A stretch of 64,000 bases of DNA from Aliigemmobacter aestuarii (GTDB lineage: Bacteria > Pseudomonadota > Alphaproteobacteria > Rhodobacterales > Rhodobacteraceae): positions 62,001 to 126,000 of the forward strand of contig NZ_SSND01000003.1 of assembly GCF_004799285.1 (NCBI RefSeq), written 5' to 3'. Positions 46,273-56,549 of the stretch are shown one piece after another (positions within the stretch are counted from its first letter, which is position 1; every line of letters begins with the position of its first letter). The position numbers and the translations under genes were made by a program. The notes beneath the pieces are model-generated. The model was not told the DNA's origin, ran no database searches, and saw nothing but the letters and a program-made list of their open reading frames with translations.

Positions 46273-47151
46273 GTGACGACAGAGGCAACCATCCTGATGT
46301 GCGTGGGCGCGACGAAGGCAGGCACGACCTGGCTTTATCGCCACCTGTCCGCGCATCCCAATTGCCATCTGCGCACGATCAAGGAACTGCATTACTTCGA
46401 TACGGTCGAGACGGACGGTTACGACCGTCAGATCGCGTTGAAGGTGGCCGAGTTCGACGCGGCCGAGGAGAAGGGGCCGGGCGATCGGCCCTGGATGCAC
46501 AAGCGCAAGCTGCGCGATCTGGCCGACTGGGCCGCGGTTCTGGAACGCCGGGCCGAGGATACGGATGCCTATCTTCGCTATCTGATGCAGGATCGCGGTG
46601 AAAAGCGCGTGGTGGGCGATGTGACGCCCGCCTATGCGCTGCTTCCCGTCGAGCGGCTGCGCCGGATCGCCCGGCTTTCGGGCGACGTGCGGTTCGTCTA
46701 CTTGATCCGCGATCCGCTGGCCCGGCTGTGGAGCCATGTGCGCATGCTTGCGGCACGGGCCGGGCGCGGCTTGGGTGACCTGGCGGCCAAGGCGCATGGG
46801 CTGATGGACCGGGCGCTGTCGGGCGACCTTCCCGCCGCGACCGAGCGGGGCGATTATGCCGGTGCGCTGGCGCGTCTTGACGCGGCAGTCGCGCCTTCGC
46901 GGCTTCTGGTGATGTTCTACGAGGATCTCATGTCGCGTCCCGGCGTGGACCGGCTGCATGGCTTCCTCGGCATCGGCGCGACCGAGCCGAATTTCGACCG
47001 CCGCGTCCACGAGGGCGTGGCGCTGGAACTGGAGGCGGGCCATCGGGCCCGCGCGCTGGCGTATCTGCGCCCGCAATACGACTTCGTCGCCCGTCGTTTC
47101 CCGGCCCTGCCGGAAAACTGGCGGCGCAACATGGGTGAGGTTCACGGATGA
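46273..47151 (+). CDS. sulfotransferase-like protein between nuoC and nuoD
   Basis: A 292-residue protein with the two PAPS-binding elements of the sulfotransferase fold: the P-loop-like [18 protein letters not shown] (residues 12-29, Lys15) for the 5'-phosphosulfate, and [18 protein letters not shown] (Arg146, Ser154) for the 3'-phosphate. LHYFD and [10 protein letters not shown] also fit bacterial sulfotransferases. The start is GTG at 46273, 12 bases after nuoC, and the stop overlaps nuoD (ATGA), so it is embedded in the complex I message. The acceptor molecule is unknown; a structural role in complex I has no support in the sequence. Confidence 0.87.
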   Translation: MTTEATILMCVGATKAGTTWLYRHLSAHPNCHLRTIKELHYFDTVETDGYDRQIALKVAEFDAAEEKGPGDRPWMHKRKLRDLADWAAVLERRAEDTDAYLRYLMQDRGEKRVVGDVTPAYALLPVERLRRIARLSGDVRFVYLIRDPLARLWSHVRMLAARAGRGLGDLAAKAHGLMDRALSGDLPAATERGDYAGALARLDAAVAPSRLLVMFYEDLMSRPGVDRLHGFLGIGATEPNFDRRVHEGVALELEAGHRARALAYLRPQYDFVARRFPALPENWRRNMGEVHG

Positions 47152-48365
47152 TGGACGGCAACTTCGACGACGCGCTGACGGGCGAACAGAAGATCCGCAA
47201 TTTCAACATCAACTTCGGGCCCCAGCACCCGGCAGCGCATGGCGTGCTGCGTCTGGTGCTGGAGCTTGACGGCGAGATCGTCGAACGCTGCGACCCGCAT
47301 ATCGGCCTGTTGCATCGCGGCACCGAAAAGCTGATGGAAAGCCGCACCTACCTGCAGAACCTGCCATATTTCGACCGGCTGGACTATGTGGCGCCGATGA
47401 ACCAGGAACATGCCTGGTGTCTGGCCATCGAACGGCTGACCGGCACGGTCGTGCCGCGCCGTGCCAGCCTGATCCGGGTGCTCTATTCCGAAATCGGCCG
47501 CATCCTGAACCACCTGCTGAACGTGACCACGCAGGCGATGGACGTGGGCGCGCTGACGCCGCCGCTCTGGGGTTTCGAGGAACGCGAAAAGCTGATGGTG
47601 TTCTACGAACGGGCCTGCGGCGCGCGTCTGCACGCGGCCTATTTCCGGCCCGGCGGCGTGCATCAGGACCTGCCGCCCGAGCTGATCGACGATATCGACG
47701 CCTGGGCCGATGCCTTCCCTGCGGTGCTGGACGACATCGAAGGGCTGCTGACCGAAAACCGCATCTTCAAGCAGCGCAATGCCGATATCGGCATCGTCAG
47801 CGAAGAAGAGATCCTGCAGTGGGGCTATTCCGGTGTCATGGTGCGCGGGTCGGGCCTTGCCTGGGACCTGCGCCGCGCGCAGCCCTACGAATGCTATGAC
47901 GAATTCGACTTCAAGGTGCCCGTCGGCAAGAACGGCGATTGCTATGACCGCTACCTCTGCCGGATGGCCGAAATGCGCGAGTCGACCTCGATCGTGAAGC
48001 AGGCCGTTGCCAAGCTGCGCGCGCCGGACGGCCGGGGCGACATTCTGGCGCGGGGCAAGATCACGCCGCCGAAGCGCGGCGACATGAAGACCTCGATGGA
48101 AGCGCTGATCCATCACTTCAAGCTTTACACCGAGGGCTTCCACGTTCCCGCGGGTGAGGTCTATGCCGCGGTCGAGGCGCCGAAGGGCGAATTCGGCGTC
48201 TATCTGGTGGCCGACGGCACCAACCGGCCCTACCGCGCCAAGATCCGCGCGCCGGGCTATCTGCACCTGCAATCCATGGACCACATCGCCAAGGGCCACC
48301 AACTGGCCGACGTCTCGGCCATCATCGGCACGATGGACGTCGTGTTCGGGGAGATCGACCGCTAA
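47148..48365 (+). CDS. nuoD: NADH-quinone oxidoreductase subunit D
   Basis: A 405-residue subunit (49-kDa homologue) that forms the quinone pocket with NuoB. It has [20 protein letters not shown] at residues ~18-37 (conserved His residues), [18 protein letters not shown], and the C-terminal DVVFGEIDR. No metal cofactor is bound. The start overlaps the sulfotransferase-like gene stop; an adjacent second ATG exists at codon 2. Its TAA overlaps the nuoE ATG (TAATG). Confidence 0.97.
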   Translation: MMDGNFDDALTGEQKIRNFNINFGPQHPAAHGVLRLVLELDGEIVERCDPHIGLLHRGTEKLMESRTYLQNLPYFDRLDYVAPMNQEHAWCLAIERLTGTVVPRRASLIRVLYSEIGRILNHLLNVTTQAMDVGALTPPLWGFEEREKLMVFYERACGARLHAAYFRPGGVHQDLPPELIDDIDAWADAFPAVLDDIEGLLTENRIFKQRNADIGIVSEEEILQWGYSGVMVRGSGLAWDLRRAQPYECYDEFDFKVPVGKNGDCYDRYLCRMAEMRESTSIVKQAVAKLRAPDGRGDILARGKITPPKRGDMKTSMEALIHHFKLYTEGFHVPAGEVYAAVEAPKGEFGVYLVADGTNRPYRAKIRAPGYLHLQSMDHIAKGHQLADVSAIIGTMDVVFGEIDR

Positions 48366-49633
48366 TGCTTCGCCGTCTGCACAAGGAACAGCCTGCCTCC
48401 TTCGCCTTTACCCCGGCGAACCTGGAATGGGCGAGGGGCCAGATCACCAAATATCCCGAGGGCCGTCAGGCCAGCGCGATCATCCCGCTTCTGTGGCGCG
48501 CGCAGGAACAGGAAGGCTGGCTAACCCGTCCGGCGATCGAACATGTCGCCGACATGCTGGGGATGCCCTACATCCGGGCTCTGGAAGTGGCGACGTTCTA
48601 CTTCATGTTCCAGCTGCAACCCGTTGGAACCGTTGCCCATATCCAGATCTGCGGCACCACGTCCTGCATGATCTGCGGGGCCGAGGACCTGATCGCCGTC
48701 TGCAAGGAACTGATCGCACCGGCGCCGCATACCCTTTCGGCGGATGGCAAGTTTTCCTGGGAAGAGGTCGAATGTCTGGGCGCCTGCACCAACGCGCCGA
48801 TGGCCCAGATCGGCAAGGATTACTACGAGGATCTGACCGCGGATAAACTGCGCGAGATGATCGGGCGCTTCTCGAAAGGCGAGGTGCCGGTGCCGGGGCC
48901 GCAGAACGGGCGCTATGCCTCGGAACCGGTGACCGGGCTGACCAGTCTGAAAGAATTCGAATCCGGCCGCACCCAGTACAATGCCAGCGCACAGCGCGCG
49001 GTGGACATCGGCGATACCGTGAAGCGGATCGACGGGACCGAGGTGCCGCTGACGACGCCCTGGCTGGCCGGGTCGGGCAAGCCGGCGAAGGCCGGCAAGG
49101 CCGCCGCCGCACCCAAGGCCGAAGCGCGCCCCGAGACGGTGAAGGCCAATGCCAAGGCCGCCAAGGCCGAGGCGCAGCCCGCGACATTTGCCGCGCTGCC
49201 GCCGGACGGGACGGCCGAGAAGGCAGGCAAGGATGCGACGCCCAAGCCCGCCAAGGCTCCCGCCGCGAAGGCGGCAAAGGCTCCCGCCGCGAAGGCGGCA
49301 AAGGCTCCCGCCGCGAAGGCGGCAAAGGCGGACGCCGCGCCTGCCGTCGGCAAGAAGCCGAAGGGGCTGAAGGCGCCGCGCAAGGGCAAGGCCGATGACC
49401 TGAAGCTGATCGAGGGGATCGGCCCGGCCATGGAACGGCTTTGCCACGAACTGGGCTTTTTCCATTTCGACCAGATCGCCGCCTGGGGTCCGGACGAGGT
49501 GGCCTGGGTTGACGAGAACCTGAAGGGCTTCCGCGGCCGCGTTACCCGCGACAAATGGGTCGCGCAGGCGAAGATCATCGTCGAGGAGGGTATCGAAGCC
49601 TTCCTCGAACGGGCCAAGACTAACGATTACTGA
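48365..49633 (+). CDS. nuoE: NADH-quinone oxidoreductase subunit E with long C-terminal extension
   Basis: A 422-residue protein, far longer than the usual ~160-240 residues. The N-terminal part is the thioredoxin-like NuoE with [2Fe-2S] ligands Cys96, Cys101, Cys137 and Cys141 (ICGTTSC, CLGAC). Residues ~225-343 are an Ala/Lys/Pro-rich linker with three exact APAAKAAK repeats. Residues 344-422 form a compact helix-hairpin-helix-like domain ([50 protein letters not shown]). Extended NuoE proteins occur in Rhodobacter relatives. The tail's role is not known; the basic linker and HhH fold hint at nucleic-acid or protein binding. Confidence 0.95.
   Translation: MLRRLHKEQPASFAFTPANLEWARGQITKYPEGRQASAIIPLLWRAQEQEGWLTRPAIEHVADMLGMPYIRALEVATFYFMFQLQPVGTVAHIQICGTTSCMICGAEDLIAVCKELIAPAPHTLSADGKFSWEEVECLGACTNAPMAQIGKDYYEDLTADKLREMIGRFSKGEVPVPGPQNGRYASEPVTGLTSLKEFESGRTQYNASAQRAVDIGDTVKRIDGTEVPLTTPWLAGSGKPAKAGKAAAAPKAEARPETVKANAKAAKAEAQPATFAALPPDGTAEKAGKDATPKPAKAPAAKAAKAPAAKAAKAPAAKAAKADAAPAVGKKPKGLKAPRKGKADDLKLIEGIGPAMERLCHELGFFHFDQIAAWGPDEVAWVDENLKGFRGRVTRDKWVAQAKIIVEEGIEAFLERAKTNDY
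49256..49327 (+). repeat. three tandem 24-bp repeats inside nuoE
   Basis: Three identical 24-base units in direct succession encode APAAKAAK three times in the NuoE linker. They are identical at the nucleotide level, so the copy number probably changed recently by slippage and may vary between strains. Confidence 0.95.
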
Positions 49634-49643
49634 GGTCTGAGCC

Positions 49644-49883
49644 ATGTCGATCGCCCCCACCCCCGAGGACAAGAACATCGCGCGGCAGACGCGTCTGGTG
49701 GCCTATGTGCTTGCGGGGACCATGCTTTCATGGATGGGGCTGCAATGGCTGGGCGGCAGGATGGGCTGGGAAACCCGCTTCGTTTTCCTGTTCGACCTGG
49801 CAGCCATCGCCGCGTTCATCTGGGCGCTGGTCGTCACTTTTCGGATCTGGCGGCAGGGCAAGTCCCGCCGTCCGGGCAATTGA
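49644..49883 (+). CDS. DUF5337 small membrane protein
   Basis: A 79-residue protein with two membrane helices (about residues 19-38 and 46-66), a polar N-terminus (MSIAPTPEDKNIARQTRLVA) and a basic tail (RIWRQGKSRRPGN). It matches the DUF5337 family found within Rhodobacterales nuo operons between nuoE and nuoF. An accessory, assembly or structural role in complex I is plausible from this fixed position but not shown. It lies 10 bases after nuoE and 9 before nuoF. Confidence 0.82.
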   Translation: MSIAPTPEDKNIARQTRLVAYVLAGTMLSWMGLQWLGGRMGWETRFVFLFDLAAIAAFIWALVVTFRIWRQGKSRRPGN

Positions 49884-49892
49884 GGGCAGAAC

Positions 49893-51188
49893 ATGCTGAA
49901 GGATCAGGACCGGATCTTTACCAACCTCTACGGGATGCATGACCGCTCCCTCAAGGGCGCGATGAAGCGTGGCCACTGGAACGGCACCGCCGAGATCATC
50001 AAGCGCGGTCGCGACACGATCATCGAACAGGTGAAGGCGTCGGGTCTGCGCGGCCGGGGCGGCGCGGGTTTCCCGACCGGCCTGAAATGGTCGTTCATGC
50101 CCAAGCAGTCCGACGGGCGGCCCGCCTATCTGGTGATCAACGCCGACGAATCCGAACCGGGCACCTGCAAGGACCGCGAGATCATGCGGCATGATCCGCA
50201 TACCCTGATCGAGGGCGCGTTGATCGCGTCCTTCGCGATGGGGGCGAATGCCTGCTACATCTATATCCGTGGCGAATACATCCGCGAACGCGAGGCGCTT
50301 CAGGCCGCCATCGACGAATGTTATGACGCGGGGCTTCTGGGCAAGAACGCCGCGAAATCGGGCTGGGATTTCGACTGCTACCTGCATCACGGCGCGGGCG
50401 CCTATATCTGCGGCGAGGAAACTGCGCTGCTGGAAAGCCTGGAAGGCAAGAAGGGCATGCCCCGGATGAAGCCGCCGTTCCCGGCGGGGTCGGGGCTATA
50501 TGGCTGCCCGACCACGGTGAACAACGTGGAATCCATCGCCGTCGTCCCCACCATCCTGCGGCGCGGGGCCGACTGGTTCGCCTCGTTCGGGCGGCCGAAC
50601 AACGCGGGCACCAAGCTGTTCGGCATCTCGGGCCATGTGAACGCGCCCTGCGTGGTGGAAGAGGCGATGTCGATCCCGCTGAAGGAACTGCTGGAACGGC
50701 ATTGCGGCGGCGTCCGCGGCGGCTGGAAGAACCTTAAGGCGGTGATCCCCGGCGGGTCGTCGGTGCCGCTTCTGACGCAGACGCAATGCGACGACGCGAT
50801 CATGGATTTCGACTGGCTGCGCGAACAGCGTTCGGGCCTCGGCACCGCGGCGGTGATCGTGATGGACCAGTCCACCGACATCATCAAGGCGATCTGGCGT
50901 CTGTCGAAGTTCTACAAGCATGAAAGCTGTGGCCAATGCACGCCCTGCCGCGAAGGAACCGGCTGGATGATGCGGGTGATGGACCGTCTGGTTCGTGGCG
51001 AGGCCGAGATCGAGGAAATCGACATGCTTCTGTCGGTGACCAAGCAGGTCGAGGGCCATACGATCTGCGCGCTTGGCGATGCGGCGGCCTGGCCGATCCA
51101 GGGCCTGATCCGCGCCTTCCGCGACGAGATCGAGGATCGCATCAAGGCCCGCAAGACGGGCCGCACCGGCGCGATGGCGGCCGAGTGA
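49893..51188 (+). CDS. nuoF: NADH-quinone oxidoreductase subunit F
   Basis: A 431-residue subunit that binds NADH, FMN and [4Fe-4S] cluster N3, the entry point of electrons. It has the FMN/NADH-binding [16 protein letters not shown] (residues 51-66), [17 protein letters not shown], and cluster ligands Cys346, Cys349 and Cys352 in [12 protein letters not shown] with Cys392 in HTICALGD. Length and motifs are complete. It is preceded by DUF5337 and followed by two small accessory genes before nuoG. Confidence 0.97.
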   Translation: MLKDQDRIFTNLYGMHDRSLKGAMKRGHWNGTAEIIKRGRDTIIEQVKASGLRGRGGAGFPTGLKWSFMPKQSDGRPAYLVINADESEPGTCKDREIMRHDPHTLIEGALIASFAMGANACYIYIRGEYIREREALQAAIDECYDAGLLGKNAAKSGWDFDCYLHHGAGAYICGEETALLESLEGKKGMPRMKPPFPAGSGLYGCPTTVNNVESIAVVPTILRRGADWFASFGRPNNAGTKLFGISGHVNAPCVVEEAMSIPLKELLERHCGGVRGGWKNLKAVIPGGSSVPLLTQTQCDDAIMDFDWLREQRSGLGTAAVIVMDQSTDIIKAIWRLSKFYKHESCGQCTPCREGTGWMMRVMDRLVRGEAEIEEIDMLLSVTKQVEGHTICALGDAAAWPIQGLIRAFRDEIEDRIKARKTGRTGAMAAE

Positions 51189-51204
51189 ACTTAGGGGTGA
51201 AGGG

Positions 51205-51573
51205 GTGAAGGCATTGGGCATCATCGGGGTCGGCGTGGCGGGGGTTCTTTCCGCCTGTGTCGCCGCGCCTGCCGCCAAGGCGCCGTCGGGCGCTGCGGTG
51301 GCACGGGCGGGCGCTGCCCCCGTGGTGCTGGATGGCGTGAGCTATGAAACCTCGGTGCAACCGGGTCCGCCCGGCACGATCCTGCTGCGCATGGGGGCGG
51401 TTCAGGCACAGGGCATGACCGTGTCGATCCGGCCTGCCGCGATGTATCAGGGCAAGGCCGCAAAGGACGTGGCCGCCGCGGCCTGCGCGCAGGCGGGCGG
51501 GCGGTTCAACCCGGCGGTGACGGGGCGTTTCGCGGGCGGCGAAACCTGGGAATTCCGGGGGGCCTGCGCATGA
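51205..51573 (+). CDS. small hypothetical lipoprotein between nuoF and nuoG
   Basis: A 122-residue protein with a GTG start (GGGGTGAAGG context) 16 bases after nuoF. The N-terminus is a lipoprotein-like signal ending VLSAC (Cys18). The short mature domain contains VVLDGVSYETSV, and a Cys pair in AAAACAQAGGRFNP and FRGACA that may form a disulfide. I do not recognise a family. The position in the complex I operon suggests co-expression, not necessarily a complex I function. Confidence 0.65.
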   Translation: MKALGIIGVGVAGVLSACVAAPAAKAPSGAAVARAGAAPVVLDGVSYETSVQPGPPGTILLRMGAVQAQGMTVSIRPAAMYQGKAAKDVAAAACAQAGGRFNPAVTGRFAGGETWEFRGACA

Positions 51574-51636
51574 CGGGCCGGGCTGTTATCGCATATCACG
51601 CGGGCGGACATGGCATAGCGGGCAGGGGCACCCCCA

Positions 51637-51659
51637 CCTTTGGACCAGAGGTCCAAAGG
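51637..51659 (+). promoter_or_regulatory. hairpin covering the ribosome binding site of the DUF5333 gene
   Basis: A perfect 10-bp stem (CCTTTGGACC and its complement) with a 3-nt loop ends in the AAAGG that forms most of the AAAGGAG ribosome site at 51655-51661, 8-9 bases before the ATG at 51669. When formed, it would hide that site. It could make translation of this gene depend on upstream ribosomes, an RNA helicase, temperature or a bound factor. There is no T-run, so it is unlikely to be a terminator. Confidence 0.6.
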
Positions 51660-51668
51660 AGAACAGCC

Positions 51669-52079
51669 ATGACCAAGACCCTTCTCGCCGTTGCCTTTTT
51701 CGCCGGTCTTGCGGCCCCTGCGATGCCGGCGCGGGCGTTGGAACCGATCAACCGCAATCAGGCGATCGTGCAGCCCCTGCTTCAGGGCTTCATCGCCGAT
51801 CGCATCGCGGATGAATGCCCCTCGATCGAGCCGCGCAAGATCAAGGCCAAGATGCAGGCGCTGGATCTGGCCAACCAGGCGCTGAAGATGGGCTACACCC
51901 GCAAGGAGATCGAGGCCTTCGTCAAGGACAAGGACGAAAAGGCCCGCGGCAAGGCCGAGGCGCTGGCCTACCTGATCGACAAGGGCGCGATCGTCGGCCA
52001 GCCCGAAACCTTCTGCCGCGTGGGCGAGGCGGAGATCGCCGCCGGATCGCTGGCCGGTCAGCTTCTGAGGAAGAGGTGA
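51669..52079 (+). CDS. DUF5333 secreted protein
   Basis: A 136-residue protein with a Sec signal peptide (MTKTLLAVAFFAGLAAPAMPARA). The mature domain is helical and charged: LLQGFIADRIADECPSIEPRKIKAKMQAL, MGYTRKEIEAFVKDKDEKARGKAEALAYL, and a C-terminal CRVGEAEIAAGS; two Cys could pair. It matches DUF5333, found in Rhodobacterales nuo operons upstream of nuoG. The role is unknown. The ATG at 51669 follows AAAGGAG; longer upstream frames run through the hairpin and lack a signal peptide. Confidence 0.82.
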   Translation: MTKTLLAVAFFAGLAAPAMPARALEPINRNQAIVQPLLQGFIADRIADECPSIEPRKIKAKMQALDLANQALKMGYTRKEIEAFVKDKDEKARGKAEALAYLIDKGAIVGQPETFCRVGEAEIAAGSLAGQLLRKR

Positions 52080-52151
52080 CCATGGGCCGGGGGCAGGAAA
52101 ATTTCACGCAAGGGGCGGATCGCGCCCCCTGCCGGACGTCGGAGTAAACGC

Positions 52152-54161
52152 ATGAGCAACTTGCGGAAAATCATCATCGACGGCATCGAGGTCGAGGTTG
52201 ACCCGGCGATGACGATCATTCAGGCGGCCGAGGTCGCGGGGGTCGAGATCCCGCGCTTCTGCTACCATGAACGGCTGTCGATCGCGGGCAACTGCCGGAT
52301 GTGCCTGGTCGAGGTCGTGGGCGGCCCGCCCAAGCCCGCCGCAAGCTGCGCCATGCAGGTGCGCGACCTGCGCCCGGGGCCGAACGGGGAACCCGCCGTG
52401 GTCAAGACCAACAGCCCGATGGTCAAGAAGGCCCGCGAGGGCGTGATGGAATTCCTGCTGATCAACCACCCGCTGGATTGCCCGATCTGCGACCAGGGCG
52501 GCGAATGCGACCTGCAGGATCAGGCGATGGCCTATGGTGTGGATTTCAGCCGCTACCGCGAACCCAAGCGCGCCTCGGAAGACCTGAACCTTGGCCCGCT
52601 GGTCGAAACCAAGATGACGCGCTGCATTTCCTGCACCCGCTGCGTCCGCTTCACGACCGAGGTCGCGGGCATCACCCAGATGGGCCAGACGGGCCGGGGC
52701 GAGGACAGCGAGATCACGTCCTACCTGAACATGACGCTCGACTCGAACCTTCAGGGCAACATCATCGACCTTTGCCCGGTGGGCGCGCTGACCTCGAAGC
52801 CCTATGCCTTCACCGCGCGGCCGTGGGAGCTGACCAAGACCGAAACCATCGACGTGATGGATGCGCTTGGGTCCAACATCCGGGTGGACACGAAGGGGCG
52901 CGAAGTGATGCGCATCCTGCCGCGCAACCATGACGGCGTGAACGAGGAATGGATTTCCGACAAGACGCGCTTTGTCTGGGACGGCCTGCGCCGCCAGCGT
53001 CTGGATACGCCCTATATCCGCGAGAACGGCAAGCTGCGCCGCGCCACCTGGCCCGAGGCGCTGGCCGCCACCGCCGCCGCGATGAAGGGCCGGAAGGTTG
53101 CGGGCCTTGTGGGCGATCTGGCCCCGGTCGAGGCCGCCTACAGCCTGAAGACGCTGATCGAAGGCCTGGGTGGCAAGGTTGAATGCCGCACCGACGGCGC
53201 GCGCCTGCCCATCGGCAACCGTTCGGCCTATGTCGGCAATGCCGCGATCGAGGATATCGACGCGGCCCGGATGATCTGGCTGATCGGCACCAACCCGCGG
53301 CTTGAGGCGCCGGTGCTGAACGCCCGCATCCGCAAGGCCTGGACCAAGGGCGCGAAGGTCGCGCTGATCGGCCCGGCCGCGGATCTGACCTATGACCATG
53401 ACCATCTGGGCACCGACCGTGACGCGCTGGTGAAACTGGCGGCAGCGGCCCCGGAAGGTCAGGGCGGCGTGGTGATCGTGGGGCAGGGCGCGCTGTCGGA
53501 GGCTGACGGCGAGGCGGTTCTGGCCCATGCGATGAAACTGGCGGAAGGAGCGGGCGCGCGGCTTCTGGTCCTGCATACCGCCGCGTCCCGCGTGGGCGCG
53601 ATGGATGTGGGCGCGGTGACCGAAGGCGGCATGGCCGCCGCCATCGACGGGGCCGAGGTGATCTACAACCTTGGCGCCGACGAGGTCGACATCGCGCCGG
53701 GTGCCTTCGTGATCTATCAGGGCAGCCACGGCGACCGTGGCGCGCACCGGGCCGACATCATCCTGCCGGGCGCCGCCTATACCGAAGAAAACGGGCTGTT
53801 CGTGAACACCGAAGGCCGCCCGCAACTGGCGCTGCGCGCGGGCTTCCCGCCCGGCGAGGCGAAGGAAAACTGGGCGATCCTTCGGGCGCTGTCGGCCGAG
53901 ATCGGCATGACCCTCGCCTGGGACAGCCTGGCGCAATTGCGCAATTCGCTGGTGACGGCCCACCCGCATCTGGGCCGGATCGACGAGGTCGCCGACAACG
54001 GCTGGACCCCGCTTGACCCGCGCGCGCCCGGCAAGGCCGATTTCCGTGTGGCCGTGCGCGACTTCTACCTGACCAACCCGATCGCGCGGGCCAGCGCCCT
54101 TATGGGCGAACTGTCGGCGATGGTCGCGGCGCGGGCCGCGAAACCCCTGGCGGCGGAGTGA
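52152..54161 (+). CDS. nuoG: NADH-quinone oxidoreductase subunit G
   Basis: A 669-residue iron-sulfur subunit. The N-terminal ferredoxin-like domain binds [2Fe-2S] through Cys37, Cys48, Cys51 and Cys66; His106, Cys110, Cys113 and Cys119 bind N5; Cys158, Cys161, Cys164 and Cys208 bind N4. The remaining ~450 residues are a molybdopterin-oxidoreductase-like fold without a cofactor. The fourth-cluster (N7) motif of E. coli NuoG is absent, as in mitochondrial and Rhodobacterales enzymes. Its ATG follows GTCGGAG. The 72-base gap before it holds no convincing gene. Confidence 0.97.
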   Translation: MSNLRKIIIDGIEVEVDPAMTIIQAAEVAGVEIPRFCYHERLSIAGNCRMCLVEVVGGPPKPAASCAMQVRDLRPGPNGEPAVVKTNSPMVKKAREGVMEFLLINHPLDCPICDQGGECDLQDQAMAYGVDFSRYREPKRASEDLNLGPLVETKMTRCISCTRCVRFTTEVAGITQMGQTGRGEDSEITSYLNMTLDSNLQGNIIDLCPVGALTSKPYAFTARPWELTKTETIDVMDALGSNIRVDTKGREVMRILPRNHDGVNEEWISDKTRFVWDGLRRQRLDTPYIRENGKLRRATWPEALAATAAAMKGRKVAGLVGDLAPVEAAYSLKTLIEGLGGKVECRTDGARLPIGNRSAYVGNAAIEDIDAARMIWLIGTNPRLEAPVLNARIRKAWTKGAKVALIGPAADLTYDHDHLGTDRDALVKLAAAAPEGQGGVVIVGQGALSEADGEAVLAHAMKLAEGAGARLLVLHTAASRVGAMDVGAVTEGGMAAAIDGAEVIYNLGADEVDIAPGAFVIYQGSHGDRGAHRADIILPGAAYTEENGLFVNTEGRPQLALRAGFPPGEAKENWAILRALSAEIGMTLAWDSLAQLRNSLVTAHPHLGRIDEVADNGWTPLDPRAPGKADFRVAVRDFYLTNPIARASALMGELSAMVAARAAKPLAAE

Positions 54162-54165
54162 CCTG

Positions 54166-54570
54166 ATGCGCCTTCTGCCCCTCATCGCGACGCTTGCGAC
54201 CGCCCCGGCGGTCCTTGCGGCCTGCGCGCAGGGCGGGGCGGATGTGGCGCGCAAGGACGCGATGCCCTTCTACCGGGGGATCGAGACCGTGTTGCTGGAT
54301 GGCGATCTGGTCAGCTTCCGGGTGGCGATGGCGGGCGCGCAGGGGCCCGAGGATGTCGAGGCCTACGCGCGCTGCGCGGCGGCCCAATATGCGCTGATCC
54401 GGGGTTTCGGGTTTGCGCGGCATGTGCGCACGACAGTGGCGCAGAACAATGGAACCTGGCGCGGGGATGCGGTCTATACCATTTCCGCCGCGCTGCCTGC
54501 AGGCTTCCGCACGATCGACGCCGAGGTAACGGTGCGCGATTGCGGCGAACGCGGCATACCGACGATCTGA
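54166..54570 (+). CDS. secreted hypothetical protein between nuoG and nuoH
   Basis: A 134-residue protein with a signal peptide that may be of lipoprotein type (MRLLPLIATLATAPAVLAAC, lipobox LAAC). The mature domain contains DVARKDAMPFYRGIETVLLDGD, VEAYARCAAAQYALIRGFGFARHV, and VTVRDCGERGIPT with two Cys. I do not recognise a family. It starts 4 bases after the nuoG stop and lies 16 bases before nuoH, so it is part of the operon. Confidence 0.68.
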   Translation: MRLLPLIATLATAPAVLAACAQGGADVARKDAMPFYRGIETVLLDGDLVSFRVAMAGAQGPEDVEAYARCAAAQYALIRGFGFARHVRTTVAQNNGTWRGDAVYTISAALPAGFRTIDAEVTVRDCGERGIPTI

Positions 54571-54586
54571 GGGATAAGAGGCATAA

Positions 54587-55624
54587 ATGGCTGAGTTTCT
54601 GCAAACGGGTCTGGGAACGGCGGTGCTGATCGCCGCGCAAAGCCTTCTGATCATCGGCTTCGTGATGATCAGCCTTCTGTTCCTCGTCTATGGCGACCGC
54701 AAGATCTGGGCCGCGGTGCAGATGCGCAAGGGGCCGAACGTGGTGGGCGCCTTCGGCCTGCTGCAATCGGTGGCCGACGCGCTGAAATATGTGGTCAAGG
54801 AAATCGTGATCCCGGCGGGCGCTGACCGGCCTGTGTTCTTCCTGGCGCCGATGCTGTCCTTCGTGCTGGCGATCCTGGCCTGGGCGGTGATCCCGTTCAA
54901 TGACGGCTGGGTCCTGGCCAACATCAACGTCGCGATCCTCTTCGTCTTTGCCGTGTCCTCGCTGGAAGTCTACGGCGTGATCATGGGCGGTTGGGCGTCG
55001 AACTCCAAATACCCGTTCCTCGGCTCGTTGCGGTCGGCGGCGCAGATGATCTCGTACGAGGTGTCCCTGGGCCTGATCATCATCGGCATCATCATCTCGA
55101 CCGGGTCGATGAACTTCTCGTCGATCGTGGCCGCGCAGGATACCGGATATGGGATGCTTGGCTGGTACTGGCTGCCGCATCTGCCGATGGTGGTGCTGTT
55201 CTTCGTATCGGCGCTGGCCGAAACGAACCGCCCGCCCTTCGACCTGCCGGAAGCGGAATCCGAACTGGTGGCGGGTTTCATGGTGGAATATTCCTCCACC
55301 CCCTACCTGCTGTTCATGGCCGGCGAATACATCGCCATCTTCCTGATGTGCGCGCTGATGAGCCTTCTGTTCTTCGGCGGCTGGCTGTCGCCCATCCCCG
55401 GCCTGCCCGATGGGGCGCTGTGGATGGTGGCGAAGATGGCTTTCTTCTTCTTCCTCTTCGCGATGGTGAAGGCCATCGTGCCCCGCTACCGCTATGACCA
55501 GCTGATGCGGATCGGCTGGAAGGTGTTCCTGCCGCTGTCGCTCGGCTGGGTCGTGGTGGTGGCTTTCCTGGCCAAGTTTGAAATCATGGGCGGCTTCTGG
55601 GCCCGCTGGACGATCGGAGGCTGA
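54587..55624 (+). CDS. nuoH: NADH-quinone oxidoreductase subunit H
   Basis: A 345-residue membrane subunit with eight or nine helices linking the quinone site to the proton pumps. It has [48 protein letters not shown] (conserved loop with Glu), and [26 protein letters not shown] precedes the ATG. nuoI follows 6 bases later. Confidence 0.97.
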   Translation: MAEFLQTGLGTAVLIAAQSLLIIGFVMISLLFLVYGDRKIWAAVQMRKGPNVVGAFGLLQSVADALKYVVKEIVIPAGADRPVFFLAPMLSFVLAILAWAVIPFNDGWVLANINVAILFVFAVSSLEVYGVIMGGWASNSKYPFLGSLRSAAQMISYEVSLGLIIIGIIISTGSMNFSSIVAAQDTGYGMLGWYWLPHLPMVVLFFVSALAETNRPPFDLPEAESELVAGFMVEYSSTPYLLFMAGEYIAIFLMCALMSLLFFGGWLSPIPGLPDGALWMVAKMAFFFFLFAMVKAIVPRYRYDQLMRIGWKVFLPLSLGWVVVVAFLAKFEIMGGFWARWTIGG

Positions 55625-56125
<501 letters not shown>

Positions 56126-56138
56126 TTGGGGAAACGCC

Positions 56139-56549
56139 ATGACCGACGACTTCGCGAAAATGATGAAGGCATGGATGGAGCAGGGCCAGGACTTGGCCCG
56201 TGCCTTCACGCCGTCCTTCGAGGGCGTCGATGTCAAGGCGTTCGAGAAGATGTTCCCGACCATGCCGAAAGAGCTGCTTGAGGCCTGGTTCGGCAAGACG
56301 TTCAACCCCGAAGGGCTGGATGCGCGCACCCGGTTTCTGGTGACGATCACCGGCCTGACCGTTCTGGGCGTGCAGTCCGAGCCGCAATTCCGGGTCACGA
56401 TCCGCAACGCGCTGGCGGCAGGCGCCACCCGGCGCGAGATTGCCGAAGTGATCTGGCAGACAGCCATGTTCGGCGGCCTGCCCGCCATGCAGAAGGCCCT
56501 TGAGATCGCCCAAGAGGTCTTTGCCGAAACCGAGGAGAAAGACGCATGA
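56139..56549 (+). CDS. carboxymuconolactone decarboxylase (CMD/AhpD-like) family protein in the nuo operon
   Basis: A 136-residue all-helical protein of the CMD superfamily: [63 protein letters not shown] (key residues: [25 protein letters not shown]). The AhpD-type CxxC redox pair is absent, so a peroxidase-reductase role is unlikely; the decarboxylase-like subgroup is closer. The substrate is unknown. It starts 13 bases after nuoI and its TGA overlaps nuoJ (ATGA), so it is tightly coupled to complex I expression. Confidence 0.87.
   Translation: MTDDFAKMMKAWMEQGQDLARAFTPSFEGVDVKAFEKMFPTMPKELLEAWFGKTFNPEGLDARTRFLVTITGLTVLGVQSEPQFRVTIRNALAAGATRREIAEVIWQTAMFGGLPAMQKALEIAQEVFAETEEKDA

Noticed and set aside
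49256-49327. Short tandem repeats considered as a CRISPR-like array
   Set aside because: The units abut without spacers and are in frame inside nuoE; they encode a protein linker.
52082-52147. 21-codon ORF between the DUF5333 gene and nuoG
   Set aside because: It has a fair GAGGTGA upstream, but no coupling to nuoG, no recognisable composition and a length easily reached by chance.
52104-54254. 716-codon minus-strand open frame opposite nuoG
   Set aside because: Antisense shadow of NuoG with no recognisable protein motifs or ribosome site.
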